A stretch of DNA of 9,573 bases from CAZADH01 sp964483805. GTDB taxonomy: Bacteria > Muiribacteriota > Ozemobacteria > Ozemobacterales > Ozemobacteraceae. A program made the position numbers and the translations under genes. The stretch lies in NCBI GenBank assembly GCA_964483805.1, contig CAZADH010000241.1:1-9573 (forward strand), written 5' to 3'. Position 1 is the stretch's first letter. Every line of letters begins with the position of its first letter. The notes beneath the pieces were generated by a model. That model saw only the letters and a program-made list of their open reading frames with translations, ran no database searches and was not told the DNA's origin. Positions 7,431-9,573 of this stretch are shown here, in pieces.

Positions 7431-7459
7431 CCGACAAGTTGTCCCACATACTAGACGTT

Positions 7460-8038
7460 CTACGCGCCCGATTTGTTCAACAATCTGTTCAAACGGCGCG
7501 GGAACATTTTCGTCTTCACCGAAACCGGCGCCGCCGCCAAGGCGCCACGCGATTCCGGCCCACGCAAAGAGACTTGCACGTCGAGCCACATCTGCCGTAC
7601 CCCGGTGGCCCGTCCGGTCAGGACCTCGGTCTCGACCCGCCATGCGAATGAAGCGATCTCGCTGCGAATGTACGTCTTGTCGTTTCCCTGACACGACCGG
7701 CGCACCCGATTGCCTTCCTGCGTCCACTCGACCGGCAGCATCGCGCCCCGATCGTCGGCGTAGACGTGGAAGCGCAGCCGCCCCGGCTCCGCCACGATAG
7801 CCTTTTTCCAATCGACGCCCAGGTATTCGGCCGGGGCCATGCAGTTGATCATGTCCTGTCGCAATGCCCCCAAAAACAGGCCCAACTCCTGCTGTGAAAC
7901 CGCCGTGGCCTCGCCCTTCGTGAAATTGCGGTTCAACTGCGTCGACAGCATCATCACCGCCCCGAAAAACAGCGCCAGGACGCCGACGCCAACCGCCAGC
8001 TCCGGAACCGAGAAACCGTGCCGCCGATCAACTCGCAT
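7460..8038 (-). CDS. Prepilin-like protein, GspJ/PilW type
   Basis: This 192-residue protein begins MRVDRRHGFSVPELAVGVGV. The leader MRVDRRHG is short and basic, cleavage by prepilin peptidase is expected after Gly8, and Glu13 is the conserved glutamate at position +5 of the mature protein. The hydrophobic pilin helix runs to about residue 32. The remainder (GLFLGALRQDMINC, RLRFHVYADD, LPVEWTQEGNRVRRSC) resembles minor pseudopilins of the GspJ/PilW kind, in which a first beta-rich region holds a statement of the form 'f.y......v.w....g.lrR'. Cys66 and Cys116 could pair. ATG 8038 is chosen because it overlaps the upstream prepilin stop by 11 bases, a typical coupling; an in-frame start at 8143 would put non-pilin sequence before the leader. 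It probably acts as a tip or priming subunit of a type II secretion or type IV pilus system whose other parts lie outside the window. Confidence 0.82.
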   Translation of the reverse strand: MRVDRRHGFSVPELAVGVGVLALFFGAVMMLSTQLNRNFTKGEATAVSQQELGLFLGALRQDMINCMAPAEYLGVDWKKAIVAEPGRLRFHVYADDRGAMLPVEWTQEGNRVRRSCQGNDKTYIRSEIASFAWRVETEVLTGRATGVRQMWLDVQVSLRGPESRGALAAAPVSVKTKMFPRRLNRLLNKSGA

Positions 8039-8642
8039 CGGCCGCCACCAGTGTCGACAACTCGATCTTGCGCGCCCCGGCTCGATCGTTGGCCATCTGC
8101 CACTCGACGCGCACCACCACCTTCTTGAAACGGGCCTGGCCATTGCGCGACAGGGTCGAGATCACCACCTGACGGCGAACGCTGGGCACATCACTCAGAT
8201 GGAACCGCCAGGGCGATCCGTCGCCAATCGGCAACAGGTTGCGCACCCGATCGTCGCTCAGCGTGCCGTCGGGCAAATCGGCAAACGGAATCAACATCAA
8301 CTGCTCGATCAGTTCGAGCGCCGCCGCATGCGCCACCATCGCCCCCGTCGTCACCTGCAAGGTCTGGTTGCCACTGCCGAAAATCGCCAACAGCGGCACC
8401 ATGACCATCGCCAGCAGCAGCACCGCAATACTGATCTCGACCAGGGTGAACCCGGCCAATCCGCGCGAAACGACGGTTTCGCGCAGTGCAAACGACCCAC
8501 CCGCACACGAGGTGCGTAGTGGGCGTTTGCCGCCACGGACGGCTGCCCGAAACGCAGTTTCGGGCGGTGCAAACGACCCGCATCGGCCGACCGAACGACC
8601 GGGCCAAAACGGCCGCGTCGCGGACGCGAAAGCTCTATTCAT
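8028..8642 (-). CDS. Prepilin-like protein, GspI/PilV type, with unusually long leader
   Basis: The processing motif GFTLVEISIAVLLLAMVMVPLL is clear (G64, F65, Glu69 if ATG 8642 is used) and is followed by the pilin helix to about residue 88. The rest contains AALELIEQLMLIPFADLPDG, similar in position to the GspI/PilV helix (…A..laeq.le.lr...), and a beta-rich end. The ATG overlaps the stop of the upstream gene by 8 bases, which argues for coupling, but it gives a 64-residue leader where 6-25 is usual. Most of that leader is encoded by a cluster of hairpin repeats (8463-8628). Alternatives without the leader are non-ATG: TTG at 8459 gives only MAG before the motif, and a CTG near 8489 would give a normal 12-residue leader. 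The gene is read, but which start is used cannot be told. It overlaps the next prepilin gene by 11 bases. Confidence 0.78.
   Translation of the reverse strand: MNRAFASATRPFWPGRSVGRCGSFAPPETAFRAAVRGGKRPLRTSCAGGSFALRETVVSRGLAGFTLVEISIAVLLLAMVMVPLLAIFGSGNQTLQVTTGAMVAHAAALELIEQLMLIPFADLPDGTLSDDRVRNLLPIGDGSPWRFHLSDVPSVRRQVVISTLSRNGQARFKKVVVRVEWQMANDRAGARKIELSTLVAADAS
8463..8498. repeat. Hairpin repeat unit, copy 1
   Basis: Arms 8463-8471 and 8476-8484 (GCGCGAAAC / GTTTCGCGC, 9 bp perfect, loop GACG), followed by AGTGCAAACGACCC. Copy 2 at 8545-8579 has the same order, with a base-pair swap in the stem, so structure is conserved. It lies inside the leader-coding part of the GspI/PilV-like gene. Confidence 0.85.
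8488..8530. repeat. Long imperfect palindrome between the two repeat copies
   Basis: GCAAACG (8488-8494) pairs with CGTTTGC (8524-8530); CCCAC (8496-8500) with GTGGG (8519-8523); CGCAC (8502-8506) with GTGCG (8512-8516). Only A8495 is bulged, with a 1x2 internal loop and a 5-base loop ACGAG. That is 17 paired positions. It can fold in either strand as a cruciform or in the minus-strand mRNA. Confidence 0.85.
8545..8579. repeat. Hairpin repeat unit, copy 2
   Basis: Arms 8545-8553 and 8557-8565 (GCCCGAAAC / GTTTCGGGC, 9 bp, loop GCA), followed by GGTGCAAACGACCC. The left arm of the long palindrome restarts here (GCAAACGACCCGCA at 8569-8582) but has no right arm, as if the second full unit were cut short. 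Confidence 0.85.
8614..8628. repeat. Short hairpin near the prepilin start
   Basis: CGCGTC (8614-8619) and GACGCG (8623-8628) pair perfectly around loop GCG. It lies 12 bases downstream of ATG 8642 on the minus strand, so it could affect initiation there. It is short and GC-rich, so chance is not excluded. Confidence 0.5.
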
Positions 8643-9573
8643 GCCAGTATGCGTCACCCTCGGCCAATGCGATCTTGCGAAAAGCAGCCGCATTGGTGCG
8701 GATGGGATCCTGCTCGGGTCTGAACTGCACGACGCCGCCGTGCACGACATCCGCAGGGTTGACATCGCCGAGCGCGAGCGACCCGAGCACCTTGACCGGC
8801 GTGCCGAACGCAACGATGCCGGCTTTTGGCGCGACGATGTTCACCGCGTTGGCCGCCGCCGACTCCACCATCACGCGTGTTCCCGCCTTCATCACGATGG
8901 TCAGCGCCTCCCCAGGGTTTGCCACCGTGACCCCGCGCAACACGACATTGCCCTTCTCCAGCACGATCATGCCGCCCGACACCACTTTCAAAGGCGGCGC
9001 CATGCCCCGCGGCGGCAGCACCAGGTCGACGCCCTCGTCGTTCTTGACCCGGACCACACCGCCCAGACGAAACTCGCCGGTTTTCTTCGGATCAACCTCG
9101 GTCTTCAGCGCATCGATCGTTGACACCTCGCGTTGGATCCGCCGATCGATCACCGCCATCGCCTTGCCGGGATCGGCCGGACCTTCGTAGAGCACGACCC
9201 CGCCTTGCTCGATCTTGATCGCCTCGCCCCTGTCTTCACCGAAAATGTTCGCAGCGGGCGGAAACTGACGGTCGCTCTTGCCGGCGGCAATCTCGGCCAT
9301 CGTGTTGTATCCGGTCATATAGGGCATCTCGACGATCGTGCTCATCATCGACTGATACTCGGCGTGCGACGCGAACAACTGGCGTGCCAAGACCACCGGC
9401 CCCTTCCAGCGGCGTTTCAGAAACTCGTTGATCACCAGATCGGGAGCGAATCGGTCGTCGGTCAGCGACGGCAGCAGATACAACGGCGGTGGCCGGAGCT
9501 TGTCGAGCGACTCCTTGCTGTCCGGATCATTCGGATTCACCTCGAGTTGGCCAAAGCGGATGAACGCCGCGTT
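8635..9573 (-). CDS. Uncharacterised protein with glycine-hydrophobic repeats (5' end outside window)
   Basis: The frame is open from the right edge to TAG at 8635-8637, giving 312 visible residues; the GTG at 9540 is internal, since the frame continues upstream as NAAFIRFGQLE. Counting from that GTG, an N-terminal helical part with conserved-looking Trp and Tyr precedes a repeat-rich half: GGVVLYEG (113), GGVVRV (160), GGMIVLEKGNVVLRGV (179) and GGVVQF (258), each glycine pair followed by alternating hydrophobics. This looks like a stacked beta-strand or beta-helix surface (bactofilin-like in appearance, but I do not claim homology). No signal or pilin motif is visible because the start is missing. 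It overlaps the prepilin gene by 8 bases and is first in that unit within the window, so it is probably a pilus-assembly or secretion partner. No known family is recognised. Confidence 0.72.
   Translation of the reverse strand, partial: NAAFIRFGQLEVNPNDPDSKESLDKLRPPPLYLLPSLTDDRFAPDLVINEFLKRRWKGPVVLARQLFASHAEYQSMMSTIVEMPYMTGYNTMAEIAAGKSDRQFPPAANIFGEDRGEAIKIEQGGVVLYEGPADPGKAMAVIDRRIQREVSTIDALKTEVDPKKTGEFRLGGVVRVKNDEGVDLVLPPRGMAPPLKVVSGGMIVLEKGNVVLRGVTVANPGEALTIVMKAGTRVMVESAAANAVNIVAPKAGIVAFGTPVKVLGSLALGDVNPADVVHGGVVQFRPEQDPIRTNAAAFRKIALAEGDAYWHE

Noticed and set aside
7363..7449. N-terminal extension of the HEMTH protein to ATG 7449
   Set aside because: It would run through the TATAAT box and the strong Shine-Dalgarno, and the signal peptide begins at 7362.
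8039..8143. Upstream extension of the GspJ/PilW-like gene
   Set aside because: It overlaps the upstream prepilin by over 100 bases and would place 35 Arg/Trp-rich residues before a normal prepilin leader.
8463..8579. CRISPR array
   Set aside because: Only two imperfect copies, self-complementary throughout, with a palindromic spacer, in frame within a gene and with no cas genes.

Overview
The window is GC-rich (roughly 60-65% G+C by eye) and densely coded, apparently from a Gram-negative-type bacterium. A 10-base N run inside one gene shows it is an assembled scaffold, so a metagenome-derived or draft genome is likely. The gene mix (a DUF58 / BatA-like / double-VWA cluster plus type II or type IV minor prepilins with no phage or IS genes) occurs in several phyla. 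I cannot name the organism from sequence alone.

The left half (1-5785, plus strand) is one tightly packed run. It holds the tail of a DUF58 protein, a membrane-anchored BatA/VWA protein (322-2178), a 1018-residue double-VWA membrane protein with a degenerate class I glutamine-amidotransferase-like domain (2180-5236), and a MoaB-type molybdenum cofactor protein (5285-5785). The first three genes are separated by 1-2 bases. They fit the known MoxR-DUF58-VWA layout, in which a MoxR AAA+ ATPase (expected just upstream, not seen) works with soluble DUF58 and periplasm-facing VWA proteins, probably in envelope-protein or metalloenzyme maturation. MoaB follows after 48 bases with its own strong Shine-Dalgarno and looks like a passenger or a cofactor link. 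The run ends at a perfect 15-bp hairpin (5789-5823) that serves converging transcription.

The right half (5846-9573, minus strand) is read in the opposite direction as two units. The distal unit (9573 to 7460) contains an uncharacterised protein with glycine-hydrophobic repeats, truncated at the window edge, then two overlapping prepilin-like genes (GspI/PilV-like, then GspJ/PilW-like). The proximal unit (7362 to 5846) has a good -10 box and a strong Shine-Dalgarno. It encodes a secreted HEMTH zinc-peptidase-like protein, interrupted by the N run, and a small exported protein.

The least explained signals are at DNA level. A cluster of hairpins with two covarying copies (8463-8628) is written into the leader-coding part of the first prepilin gene and gives it an abnormally long 64-residue leader. 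Separately, an AT-rich word (TGTATTG, best form CTCTTGTATTGC) recurs in the GC-rich genes, and a near-identical 21-base copy sits beside the convergent terminator. No RNA gene, CRISPR array, insertion sequence or intergenic stretch over 300 bases was found.
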